DNA of 64,000 nt from Larimichthys crocea (Eukaryota; Chordata; Actinopteri; Sciaenidae). Positions 1 to 11,300 of the stretch are shown here, piece by piece. The translations under genes were made by a program, and so were the position numbers. Every line of letters starts with the position of its first letter. Position 1 is the stretch's first letter. The DNA lies in contig NC_040011.1 in the NCBI RefSeq assembly GCF_000972845.2, positions 23,673,062 through 23,737,061 of the forward strand, written 5' to 3'. The notes beneath the pieces are model-generated. The model made no database searches. It was not told the origin of the DNA and saw nothing but the letters and a program-made list of their open reading frames with translations.

Positions 1-227
1 TTTTCTACCATTAAATAACAGATTTTAAATAATTTTGATGCTACACTGACGTGTGATCAGGTGAATGGTGTCTCTGCCATTTCCACTCTGCGCCCCATAC
101 ACCTATGTAACTGGTGCGATCACTCACAAGAAGTACATCATGCTTATTTTATATACCTATTGTATGCTTGGTAATACACAAAATCTGAGTAAGTGGGAAA
201 GTGAGAGCTTTGGCTGTGCATTACGTA

Positions 228-2099
228 TCATCTGTACCATTTTAAATACATAACAACTAAAAACAGAGTGACCCCTGTTACATAGAAAATAAAGAAAACT
301 TTGTTGAGTCTTTTAGCCAATCTGGTCCAGTAGCCGGGCCTCTCCTGTTGCTTCCTCTTCCTGAGGAACAGAGACAGTGTTTTCTCCACCTCCTTCAACT
401 CCTTTGAGAGCTTCCCTATGGTATTGCGCTCCTCTATCAGTTTGTTGCTGTTGTTGTGCTGCAAAAGTGATTTAGTAGACTGGTTTATTACATTATCAAA
501 ACATTGTAATAATTCATACATTAAGCATTTTGTGCCCATGTGTTCCAAGTGCAAATCAATTCTAACCTCTTTGGCAATAGTCAACTGGTCAGATGTTGTT
601 TCACCTGTTGACACATCATAAACATATGCACACTCTGAAAGGATTTATTAAACAGTTTTAAAATAATACAAAACAAACATGTTTTAATGGTCAAGTGTGT
701 TTTCATTTGGGTGTAAATAACTAATCGCAACATAATGACTAGTAACTACTAAGGACTCAAATTATGCATAATTTTGAACGTACTTAGCTCACCTAGCCTG
801 GTCTTACCTCCAAGATAGCTGAAGAAGTTGGATTTGTTATGTCTGGTACATTCCTCTCCCCGGCTTTGGTCTCTGTCTACCTCATTATCTTGGGATGCAC
901 AGTCTTTCGCCATCAGAAACATCACCAAAATTGTCTCCAGGAGGCTCAGCAGCATCAGAGCAAAAATCCCAATACAGTAGACCGCTGGGAGGGGCAGGCA
1001 GCATCATTAATGCAGACAAATATCAACTCATCGGTTCAGTATGTGCTGTTCTTGCTCATATTAAGAGCAGTCCAATAAAGGAATGACTCTGAGCTTCTTT
1101 ACCTATAAGTGGAACCCTGTTTGACGAGGCAGGCAGAATTTCATTCAGAATAAGTTGTAACACCGTGACAGCGAGCAGCACAGTGACTTTGAAGCCGATC
1201 TTCTCGCCAGCACTGTCCGAGATCAGGAAGGAGGCCAAGTCCAGACACAAGAAGAACAGGACGGGCAGCAAGAAGTTCACAATGTAGAGGACAGGGCGCC
1301 TCTTCATGGTGATCTGTGAAATAATGTGTCAGGTAGTTGGTGTTCCTACTGCTGCACGTCTGATAATAAATACTATTTTTTGTTTTACACAGCTTGTAAC
1401 AACAAGGTAATCGGCCCCAATCTGATTGTGTCTTTTGTGTTAAAAGAAGCATCGATGTCATTAAGCAAACATAGGAAATTACAGTGGAAAAGCAATTCAC
1501 TGAGAAGAAAACAATAACATGTTAAAATGTTGCCCGTTACATAAAAATATTCATGAGGAAAGAAAAGTTGCTTTTTCTGTAGCCAGTTATACGTACAGTG
1601 TAAACGATGATGTCTTGGTCGAGCTCACTGCTGGCATTTTCGGAAGTTACTGTCATGTTAATGAACAGCCATTCATACTGGGTCCGCATCAAATCACGAG
1701 ACCACTCTGTGGCCTCTGAAGAGTTGTCACTTGCATAGAGCCGAATGTCCTTGGCTGAGGTAGTGAGATACAAGAACGGCTTTAAAATGTGGACATCAGT
1801 TTCAGGTTTATAACACTCATTTCACATAACGTAATTTAGTTAAGTAAACGATCACAGACGTTGCTATTCATCTTGCATTTACTGTTCCAAGACAAATCCA
1901 AAAGGAAATTGTGTAATTACATTGTGGTTATAATACCCTCGCTAATCTTACCATGAAGAAAATAGAATGTAATAGAAAGTATTGTAGCTTTGATACTTTA
2001 GACTCCATAACATAATGTTACACCCAAGTTACTCCACTTCTGCACTAACTCAGTTAGAACAAATACTTATTTAATATACTTTATGTTTATGCTCTACTG

Positions 2100-2140
<41 letters not shown>

Positions 2141-5100
2141 GGTCCCCTCTCCCTTGGCATACCAAATTTGAGCTCATGTCATAATGAAACCTTACAAACA
2201 CAAACACACTTATAAAAACAACTCTTCATGCTCTCACCAGTGTGTATGATGGACTTAAAGGAGAGCCTGCAGCGCTGTGTGTCGAAGGGGAATTTGTAAA
2301 TGTGCATCCTGCAGGTGCTAACCAGTACCTGGTCATTCTGGACTTCAACGTCACCTTTATTATTGATGGTGAGATACGGACTCGGAGGAGCTTTGTCCTT
2401 CTCTGTCCTGTATGAGAACACACAAACACACGTGATGGCTAAAAATAACACCAGAGCTCTATTTTTCCCCAAAATCTAAAACCTGTATTGCATCTTTCCA
2501 TCGACTAATAATTTGTGAATATTAAGAGTCGAATGCACTCTCAATTCTAAATATGCTTCTATTAAACCACTGCAGAAGAAGAAGAAGGCGGTGACATAAT
2601 TTTAAAAAGTGCCAGGTGGAAAACCATGTGGGAAACATGATGAAATCTTTGTTGATGTACAGTATTAATTTATAAATATTTTGTACAGAGGCTTTCATCT
2701 GCCAAGTTCAAAAACACAACTTAAAAATTTGCATTAAAAAACTGGTGGATGAAAACTTACACACTTAATGACAACATAGAAAATGTTAAAATACTGTTGC
2801 AATTTTAATAGTAGAGTAGTAGAGTGTCATGTCCTATCATTTATTACGGTCATGAGTGTATGTGAATCTGTGAAAAAATCAAAAACATCAAGGCCCTCTT
2901 GAAGATTTGATACTGATATACATTTCCTTTGAATTAGAAAGTCATTGCGTCTAAACATCTGATTTATGTACTTATATTTGTTAGTTAATGTGAGTATGTG
3001 TGTGTGTTAATGTGGGTATTTACACTTACATTTCCTCAATTGTGAGATCTGGCTTCCACAAAGCTTCAACAGGAAGAGAAACATTATCAATTCCACAAAA
3101 CTGACTTGGATCCCAGGAAATGTATTCATTGTGCCACCTCTACCGGGGAAAACAAGAGAACAGAGAAACATTAACTTTAATAATAAATAAAAAAAAGTAT
3201 TTGAGCTTCTTAACAAAGTGGGATTTAAGTTTTCATCATCTATTGGCAAAACTCACCACGACAGTCCAAACATAAGGAATAAATTTCTGGTCTTTCTCAA
3301 CCTGTAAACAAAGAAATATGTTTAATTTGTAAAAAAAATTGTCCAGACAGATTACCAGCAAATAAGAAATCTAAACAAGAAACCACAGACTACATCATCT
3401 GGTTCTGCGTTACAATAAACAATGGCCCTCTGTGAATTTTGTTCATCTAAAATAAATCTAGCTAGTGAGATAGCCACAGCTAGCCATAACTAAACTTATA
3501 TTTGTTTTTACAATATCTCTCTCTAAAAAGATCAATTTTGATAAAGCATTTTGATAAACATTGTGCTAATGAAATACAGAGAGATAAAGCAGTACCCGAA
3601 TCAAAATTTTAAGAAAAAGTTATGACGACAAAGATGCAGCTACCTAGCAAAACTTAGTGTTGGTAATCTTAAAATTTCACATTTGTGTATTTTAAAACTG
3701 TGGATTTTAAGATAGTAACAGGGAAAATGTTTAACTCTTAATGGTAAATAATGTGAATGTACATGTTTTCTTAAATGAGTTTACTAACGGTTGGTCAATT
3801 AGCTCACATTAGTTACCAAGCTCGTTATTTAGTATGTCATTTATGGCAAAATGCAGTGTACTGTAAGTAGCTGGATGGTGCACTCATAAACGTCAAAAAG
3901 TTCAGTGTGGAATACTGGACACCTCAATGGTCGCCATTTTGGCTACTTAACGGAGGAGGATGGACCACCAGCATTGTGAAAATGGTGGCTAAGGAAGCTG
4001 CTGAAGCTGAATATCCACAACGCACTGTCGCACAATGCCATGAGGTACATAATGTAAAAAGTGTTCTACATATAAGTGTACTAAGGCAACAGGCATCAAA
4101 TTCAGAATGAGGGTATATTTACAAAAAACAATTATCAGTTTGTGCATTAAATATATATTAAAGATCCTTTTCTCTAATCTCCTTTTTTTTTTGCACTGGC
4201 TGCTGTTTTGACATTATAAGTGAACACCATCAATAGTTCATGTGTAGTTTGGTTTGCTACAAATTGAAGTAATATTGAAGGGAATATCAAAAATGGATGT
4301 GGCCTATGGACCAGTACAACATTCTCATAATAATAATTAATATCATTTGAAAATGTGATGAATAAAGCTTTAACCACTTACCACATCTAGAATGGCATAG
4401 AGCAGTACTTCTAGGGATACCAATGTGGGTCGTTTGTAGTGTTTAACAGGCCGGCTCATGGTGTACAGCTCCTTGTTTGTGGTCAGGTTCAAGTGGTTTA
4501 AAACATCCTGATAACTGCATTCACGCTCTGGGTACACACCATCTACAGGAACATGAAGAGGCATTACTCACAAAAGGAATGAAGACAGGAAATGTGCCAA
4601 TTTCCAGGATCTCATTAAATTTTCTTCTGGAACTTCAGAGCCATTATGTTTTTCTGGATATCAAATTTGCTGTATGTGCTCTTAATTACCTATAATTTAG
4701 AAGGATTGACAGACATTAGTGTCTGTGGGTTGGTATCCACTGCTTCTGAAATTATATTCAAACCATGAAAAACATCTCACAAATATCTGCAATAATATCC
4801 AGTGATTGTGGTCACTGAAAGGCCATTATGAGGAGGGCGTTGGCAGGACTGTGGGGTTTTATTGGATCAGTCCACTAATGATTTTTAAATGTGAGGGTTT
4901 TTTTTTGCAGTCACTTGAGTTTAAATGGGTTTCTCCTTTGTCATTCAACTGCATGTTGTTTAAATCAAGTCCAGCAGCACAAATTTAAGATCAAATCTGG
5001 GTTGAGAAACACATCATTATGTTTGTTCACCTAGGGTATTTTTTTGTTTTCCTTATCTTGTCAAGCTATGGTAATGGTAATGGTAAATGGACTTTACTTA

Positions 5101-5690
5101 TATAGCGCCTTTCTAGTCTTCCGACCACTCAAAGCTCATTCACCCATTCACACACATTTATATTTTAGCTGCCATGCAAGGTGCCAACTGCTCATCAGTT
5201 TTAGGAGCTAACCATTCATACACATTCAAACACCGATGGCGCAGCCTTCGGGAGCAATTTGGGGTTCAGTATCTTGCCCAAGGACACTTCGACATGCAGA
5301 CTGGAAGGGATCGAACCGCTGATCTTCTGATTAGTGGACGACCCGCTTTACCTCCGAGCCACAGCTGCCCAAAATGTCATACTGAAAAATTCAAATTTTC
5401 ATATTAATATACTCCCTTTTTCTTCTTCTTCTTCTTCTACTTTTTCACATTTTGATATGTCTCTGGAAACCCTGAAATTCATATTGGTCAGCAAAAACAC
5501 TTAAACTGAAATTATATATATATATAGATATAGCATATAGGAAAGAAACTATGAAAGTCTTTTTTTTTTTTACTCATAAAGTTGAAAAAGACAAAGAAGT
5601 TTGTTTAACAAGCCACAAGAGTGTTGAGTAAATAAGTTGTCCAAGCTTACCCATGAGGAAGAGCAGAACAAGGAAACCGGTAAGCATCAT
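228..5690 (-). CDS. 5-HT3-like / ZACN-like Cys-loop receptor subunit, copy A (9 exons, 492 aa)
   Basis: Subunit of a pentameric ligand-gated, probably cation-selective, channel in the plasma membrane. Exons by splice signals and phase: 5690-5651, 4542-4382, 3301-3257, 3139-3030, 2407-2238, 1754-1597, 1313-1103, 984-808, 634-228; total 1,479 nt with no stop. Residues 1-13 begin a signal peptide (MMLTGFLVLLFLM). The extracellular domain has loop A motif LWKPD and the Cys-loop C151-C165 with 13 residues between, containing FPFD. TM1-TM3 lie at about 237-322; TM2 follows GEKIGFKV, a cation-channel-like entrance. A long intracellular loop, an amphipathic helix and TM4 (471-492) end the protein. 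The tryptophan of serotonin loop B is Ile172 here. Several N-glycosylation sequons (NLT, NVS, NMT, NAS) are present. Same strand as copy B, about 2.7 kb downstream of it. Family is certain; ligand and orthology (HTR3 or ZACN) are not. Confidence 0.9.
2101..2138. repeat. (CA)19 microsatellite
   Basis: Uninterrupted CA dinucleotide run of 38 bases in the intron between exons 5 and 6 of channel copy A. Likely length-polymorphic. Confidence 0.97.
3800..4115. repeat. possible dispersed repeat in an intron of copy A
   Basis: Part of the large intron between exons 2 and 3 of channel copy A (3302-4381). It has a base composition unlike the rest of the intron and a short open frame without family resemblance. 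It contains cgccattttgg and gtgaaaatggtgg segments of a type often seen in fish repeats. No target duplications or clear inverted ends were found, so the class is left open. Confidence 0.3.
5070..5369 (-). mobile_element. tRNA-derived SINE (minus orientation)
   Basis: Read on the minus strand, the element starts with a tRNA-like head (GGCTCGGAGGTAAAGC, A-box-like) and has a perfect B box GGTTCGATCCC (plus 5307-5317). It continues into a tail ending in a tatagcgcc / ggtaaatgg segment. This head-plus-tail arrangement is a common teleost SINE. It lies in the intron between exons 1 and 2 of copy A. The 77-aa open frame inside it is not a gene. Confidence 0.75.
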
Positions 5691-7209
5691 GACTGCAACA
5701 CCTGTTAGAATCCAAAGTCAGGAAGAGATCTGCACAGTTAATGTCTATCCCTGTCCACTCGGTATTTCTGTAAATGTCACCACGTCTGATGCAGTAATAG
5801 TACCCTGCCCCATAATGGAAGAGGGCCGGGCAAACTCAATCATGGAACATTTATAGGTTGATTTTTTTTTTCAGTGTTTTGTTTTGTTTTTAATAATCTC
5901 ATTAGTCTGACCATCATCCGGAGATGGTGGTCACTCCTACAGCAATCATCAGAGCATCTCTCAGTGGTCTTTAAGGGGAAAAGCCTCTGGTGTTATAATG
6001 GTAAACATTAAGGGTAGCTAATAAATACTTTGCACACAGATCTGACACATCCAGGCAGAAAAGTACATTAAAGTCACATTAGTCTGAGATTGTTGGTGTC
6101 TTGTTATTAACAATAAAATCACTGATTTATCACATAATGTATAATGTTGATGTGGATTATTCTTCTACTGAGATGTATAATTTATTATTAATTCAATCAC
6201 ATTTTTTATTGACACATACATAATTGTAGGGTGTAAGTCTCAGATTGCATTTTGGAGCTGCCATTAAAGTGAAATCCTTTTTTTTTTTTTATATCATTCT
6301 TTATATATTATAAGAATTAAAATTCAAAACTGACTCTGCAAAAAGTAGAGCACACCACCTTGTGGTAGCACAAAGACACTGTTGGAGGATGCTGTTGGGA
6401 TCAAACATGAGTTTGAATGTAAAACACTAAAATAAATTTTATTTATGCAAATTGTACATACACATACACACACATTACAAGAGACAGGAAACCAGACAAA
6501 AAAAATTAAAACTAAAACAACAACAACAAAAACATACAGCCAGAACTTACTCAATGCAGAGAAAGAGAAAAGAAAATGTGTAAATATACATGTCGATTTC
6601 ACTGAACAGATGTCTCAGAATGTCCACTCAGTGCATTTAGGTCTCAGTTTGTGGTCTATCCTTCCTGATATATTCTATGAATAAAACAAGTACTTTGTTG
6701 TACTTGTTACGGTTACGGAAAGATTATGGCTGGGGTTAAAATGGAAAAGATTATAGTTTTAGACTGTGGCTTTATTTTCTATGTTTTGATTCACTGGGAA
6801 TGATGAGAACAGGCGCTCTGGGTCCTTCAAGGCTCTGAGCTGTCTTTCAAATGCATCTCCCAATATTTACCAGTGTTTTACCACATTTCTGGTCAGGCAG
6901 CAATGTTAACTCCATCCACTTTACTTGCTTTCATGGCTGCAGTATGCCAGGTTTGTGTCAAATTTGTTTGGTATCTGGCAACCCGGAGCAAAGAGAGAAA
7001 ACACAAACTATTGTAGCATGATCGTTTTATAATTTAATACAGTAAAAAATCTGACATATTGTTACTTTAAGAGAAAGCTAATGTGACGTGATATCATTGT
7101 CATAATGAGCGTGAGGAAAAAAGTCAGGAGATTACCATTAGTCATTAGGAAACATCATTTTGAAACTATGTCTGCACAAAGTTTAAGGAAAATGCAAATG
7201 TATTGGGGT

Positions 7210-7345
7210 TAATGAAATTTTTAGGCCTCATCTTGTGGGGACCACAAATCTCTGCCTAGCAATCCATCCAATGGTTGTTGAGATATTTCCAGTCTGGACC
7301 ATGTGATAGACAGACAGACCAACATCCATAAAGCCACACCCGCTG
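7210..7345 (+). repeat. dispersed repeat, copy 1 of 2 in the window
   Basis: Shares the ordered words 'ggggacca', 'atccatccaat', 'gttga.atatt' and a closing 'catc.c.a.ag' section with 35350-35480. The two copies are diverged and in the same orientation. This is a recognisable teleost interspersed family; class not determined. Confidence 0.6.
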
Positions 7346-8058
7346 GCATCACTAAAACAAATCAAATCAACATCCCCTGTGATTCGATGTAGTGAAACAA
7401 TAAAACACGTGAAAGCCCTTTATATGCACCGTAGCAGCCTGAGTGATGAGTGTGTCTTTGTCTCCTCTTGTTACTGAGTATACCACCGCACACCAAATCC
7501 ACACTGTGACGGCTTTTTGATGGTGTTTATAATGGGCCTGTAAGGATGGATGTGATTGGTTTAAAGCCTGAGTGAAAGATGAGCTATGAGGTGAAAGTAG
7601 ACTGAAAGAGGACAAGAAGGAAAGATCTGTCTTTCTGTACACAAAGATAATGTGAGATATTAGTGTAGAAAATATATAATATATATACTGATAAACACAC
7701 ATTGAGATTGTTGTCAAAGTGAAGGATTTGAACTGGGAGCAGTTAAAGTTTCCTCTTTAATCTTTTGCAATCGATTGTCCTGATTGGATTACACTAAATT
7801 AGATTTGTCTCTATTCTTGCCACATTGCGCTCATGATTTTGGGACATGGAAGTGACATTGAGATGCATGTTGGGGTAAATATTATTAATCTCCTATATCA
7901 CAAACCACCAGACACAGCTGTAGTTTTATCTAAACATTTTTTTTGGGGGGGGCTTTGTATGTTGACTTTTAAATGGATGGTAAACATGTTTATTAATTTA
8001 CAAACATTTTTAGGTCCAATTAATTTGTTTTAGCCAACAAATTGAGCATGAATTCACA

Positions 8059-8064
8059 TTTATT
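8059..8064 (-). terminator. candidate polyadenylation signal of channel copy B
   Basis: TTTATT on the plus strand, which is AATAAA on the minus strand, about 320 bases beyond the copy B stop codon. It is one of few perfect hexamers close downstream. Assignment is by position only. Confidence 0.4.
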
Positions 8065-8385
8065 ATTAAAAAGACACCATTTAATGAAACATTTAGCTTT
8101 CACTTTATCCAGGTTATATGGCTGAAAATGAACATGCATTCTTCATCATCATTTTTTATACAATCATAATCACTGCAAAGCATTATGTACACATGAAGAA
8201 AACTCCCATGAATAGTATAATATATCTTAGCACCAAACATCAGCCGGATTTTGTAAGTTGAGATATTTTAAATGCAGAATATTTGCGTTTAGAGGCACAC
8301 CACAACACAACACAATCCTACATCACATGTTGACATGCAGGTACAAAACACAAACTGAGGTATTACAGGATATTATTTTACATTT

Positions 8386-11300
8386 CTAAGTGTTCCACTC
8401 CATGAAGATAAAGGGTATAAACAGTGACACAGTGGTGACGTAGAAAATGAAGAACGCTCTGTTGATTCTTGTGGCCCATTGGCTGGCCTTCCCTTCTTCC
8501 TTTTTGAAGCCCAGATGCAGATTCAGAGTTTTTTGCAGATCCTTCATCTCTTTCAGGATCAACAGTAGCACATGAGACTCTCCTGATTGAATGCTGTTCT
8601 CCACCTGCACACAGTCGGAGTCACAGAGTGGGTTTATTTTCCAGCTGAAATGTATGCATGATGTAATACAAGCCAGGTGGACAAAATCATGAAGGATATT
8701 TACTCATTTACAGGGCAAGGTATTGTTTCTTAACAGGTTGAATCAGGAATCTTAAGATGTTAAAAGCATATAAATATGTTGGTGGTGAGGGGAGATGACT
8801 GGAGTCTAAACGTTGGTATATAGTCTAACATGTGTCTTTAAGTGATGAATAATATACTGTAATTTCCTGATCTACTAAACCCGTGTGTTTAATCTATGCT
8901 TTTACGAGTCAGTTTTCCATCCAAATGTAGTGCAAATTTTAACCAAACTTTCCAGAAAATTGGCAGAATGTGAATTTTCCATCATTACTCATATGTGAAT
9001 ATTAGTTACATTAACGGCTGGTGGCACTAATGTTTTCAGTCAGGTGACGCTCTGCTTCTGAAACACTCCCAGTGGGGTTTGAAGTCCCGTGCAGGCCAGA
9101 CCAAAACAGTGTTGCATCCGCAATGTGACAGAGACATGTCCTGTTGAGTTTCAGGGTTAGTGTTTGTGCTCCTGCGCATAGTAAATCTCAGTTTTGTGTG
9201 ATTAAGTTAGTATTTTACCTCCTCAGCCACTTTTTGTTATTTTAGTTATTATTACTTCCATGTTGTGCAAAAAGACCTTTTTTTTCATTCTCCAGTGAAC
9301 GTGATTCAAGATCATGGATTTTAACTGGTTATGGATATAAATGTTGGTGAACAATGACATACAGGATTTCCTCCACCTGGCTAGCTATAACAATCCTGTA
9401 ACTAAAATACTTTACCTCTTGAGACGCAGGCAGCATTTCATGCTGTTTCTCATCGTCAGAGGCTTTGCAGATGCATGAACAGCAGGTCTGTCTTTTCTCC
9501 TCTGAAAGTACACATAATGTTTGTTACAAAAACACTGGATTACATCAAATCTTAGTTATTTTTGGTGAGTAAATATACAAAGTATAGATAGTTAAAAACA
9601 TTCCTAGTTGGAAGTTAATGGTTTAACAGTTGAAAACCAGGCCTGTCTCCTTTATCAGGACTTAGCTGAAATACCTCATTGGGGAAAGTAATGTTTTAAA
9701 GCCTTATAGACTAAACTAGAGTTTTAAAAAATGACCCCAAACATTTACTTTCCTGGAGCATCTGACAAGTTTCTGTGAAAAACTGCTCTCGTCTCTGATC
9801 TGGGTCTCACCTGTATTACAGTCATAGACTTGGACTTTTTCCTGTTTGTCCTCGCAGTTGTCCCTCAGCCTGAGCTTCTCCTGGGATGCATCGTCTTGCT
9901 CCATAAGATACGTAACCAAGATTGTCTCCAGCAGACTGAGCAGCATCAGAGCAAAAATCACAATGCAGTAGGTAGCTGAGCGGAGGAAACAAGGAATAAG
10001 CCATTTTTATCAGGTTCTCCTGACTGTATGAATATTAATCCAGGTAAAAATCAGGCCTTTAAGCGGGAGTCTGTACCTACGAGCGGAGTCTTGTTGGACA
10101 TGGACGGCAGGATGTCATTCAGGATGAGCAGCAGTACTGAGATGGCCAGAAGCACGGTAACTTTGAAGCCCAGCTTTTCTCCCCGATGGTCTGCGATGAA
10201 GTAGGAAGCAAGGTCCAGACTCAGGAAGAACAGGATGGGCAACAGGAAGTTGATGACATGGAGGAGAGGCCTCCTCTTTACGGTGAACTAAGAAAACAAG
10301 GTTCAAGGGTCAGGCTGGATTGACCAAATGACAACACAAATTATAACATTTCTGGAGTCACCACTTAGTTACCACACAGCTGTCAATACATTTGTGAAAA
10401 ATATATATATTTTTTTACTTGTGCACAAATAAGTAATTCATAAAAATGTTCTGTCCTGTTGCATACTAATAATTCAAAGTCAAATTCATGTGCAAAGTTG
10501 GAAACACTGCTGCTTTTATCTCCAAAAGTTCCCTGTAGCTGTTTTAGGTCATGCATAATAGACAGAGATTTCCTTTCCTTTAAATTGACACTCATCTTTA
10601 TCTGTTGCTGTGTTGCGTACAGTGTATACGAGCTGTTCCCACTCTCTATCGTGGAAGGTGAAATTGGCTGTGTCGACAGTTAGTTGGAGAAACTCCCACT
10701 CTCCCTGCGTCTTCATCACCTCTCGGGAAAACTGCGTCGCTCGGGAGGAGTTGGAGAAAGGAAGGACTCGGATTTCATCAACTAAGATGAAAAGGAGAAC
10801 ATTTAAGTGAAAGATGGAGGTCACAACACTGACTCCAGTACACACAGATAAACACACACTTCCTCCCTCACCAGAGTGTATTGCAGATCCAGTGGAAATG
10901 TTGCATCTCTGCGTATCGAAGGGGAACTTGTGGACGTCCATCTTACAGGTGCTGACAACCTTTATGTCCTCCTCAGAAATGACCATCCCATTGTATGTCA
11001 CGCTCATGTAGAGATTCTGAGGGGACTCATCCTTCTGTATCCTGAAACATCACGCAAATGCACAAATCTTTTCATGGCAATCTTTTCAATCAATAGAAGA
11101 TGGAGCTCCTCCTGTTGTTGCTTATAATTATCTGTTCTGTCTGTGTAATTAGTGCCTATCATTAAAGACAAAGCTGGTACAATAAATAGCATGGGAAATC
11201 ACAGGCCTATAGCTTTAGCCAGCATACTACTTAAACTGAATCCTCCTGAACAGGCTGGAACAATATATTATTACCATCCACAATCAGTCTACTCTCATGT

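Larger units (their letters stand above)
5691..8385. other. spacer between the two channel genes
   Basis: No coding exon was found. The part just right of 5690 is the presumed 5' flank of copy A; the part near 8385 is the 3' UTR of copy B. At 7210-7345 there is a dispersed repeat (tgtggggaccac, atccatccaatggttgttgagat, tagacagacag) with a relative at about 35350-35480. The rest is AT-rich with short homopolymers. No TATA box or CpG-rich promoter stands out. Confidence 0.6.

Noticed and set aside
228..614. Reading the last exon of copy A as a stand-alone single-exon gene
   Set aside because: It begins in frame after a clear splice acceptor at 634 and supplies TM4 to the upstream exons; the start at 614 is only an internal GTG.
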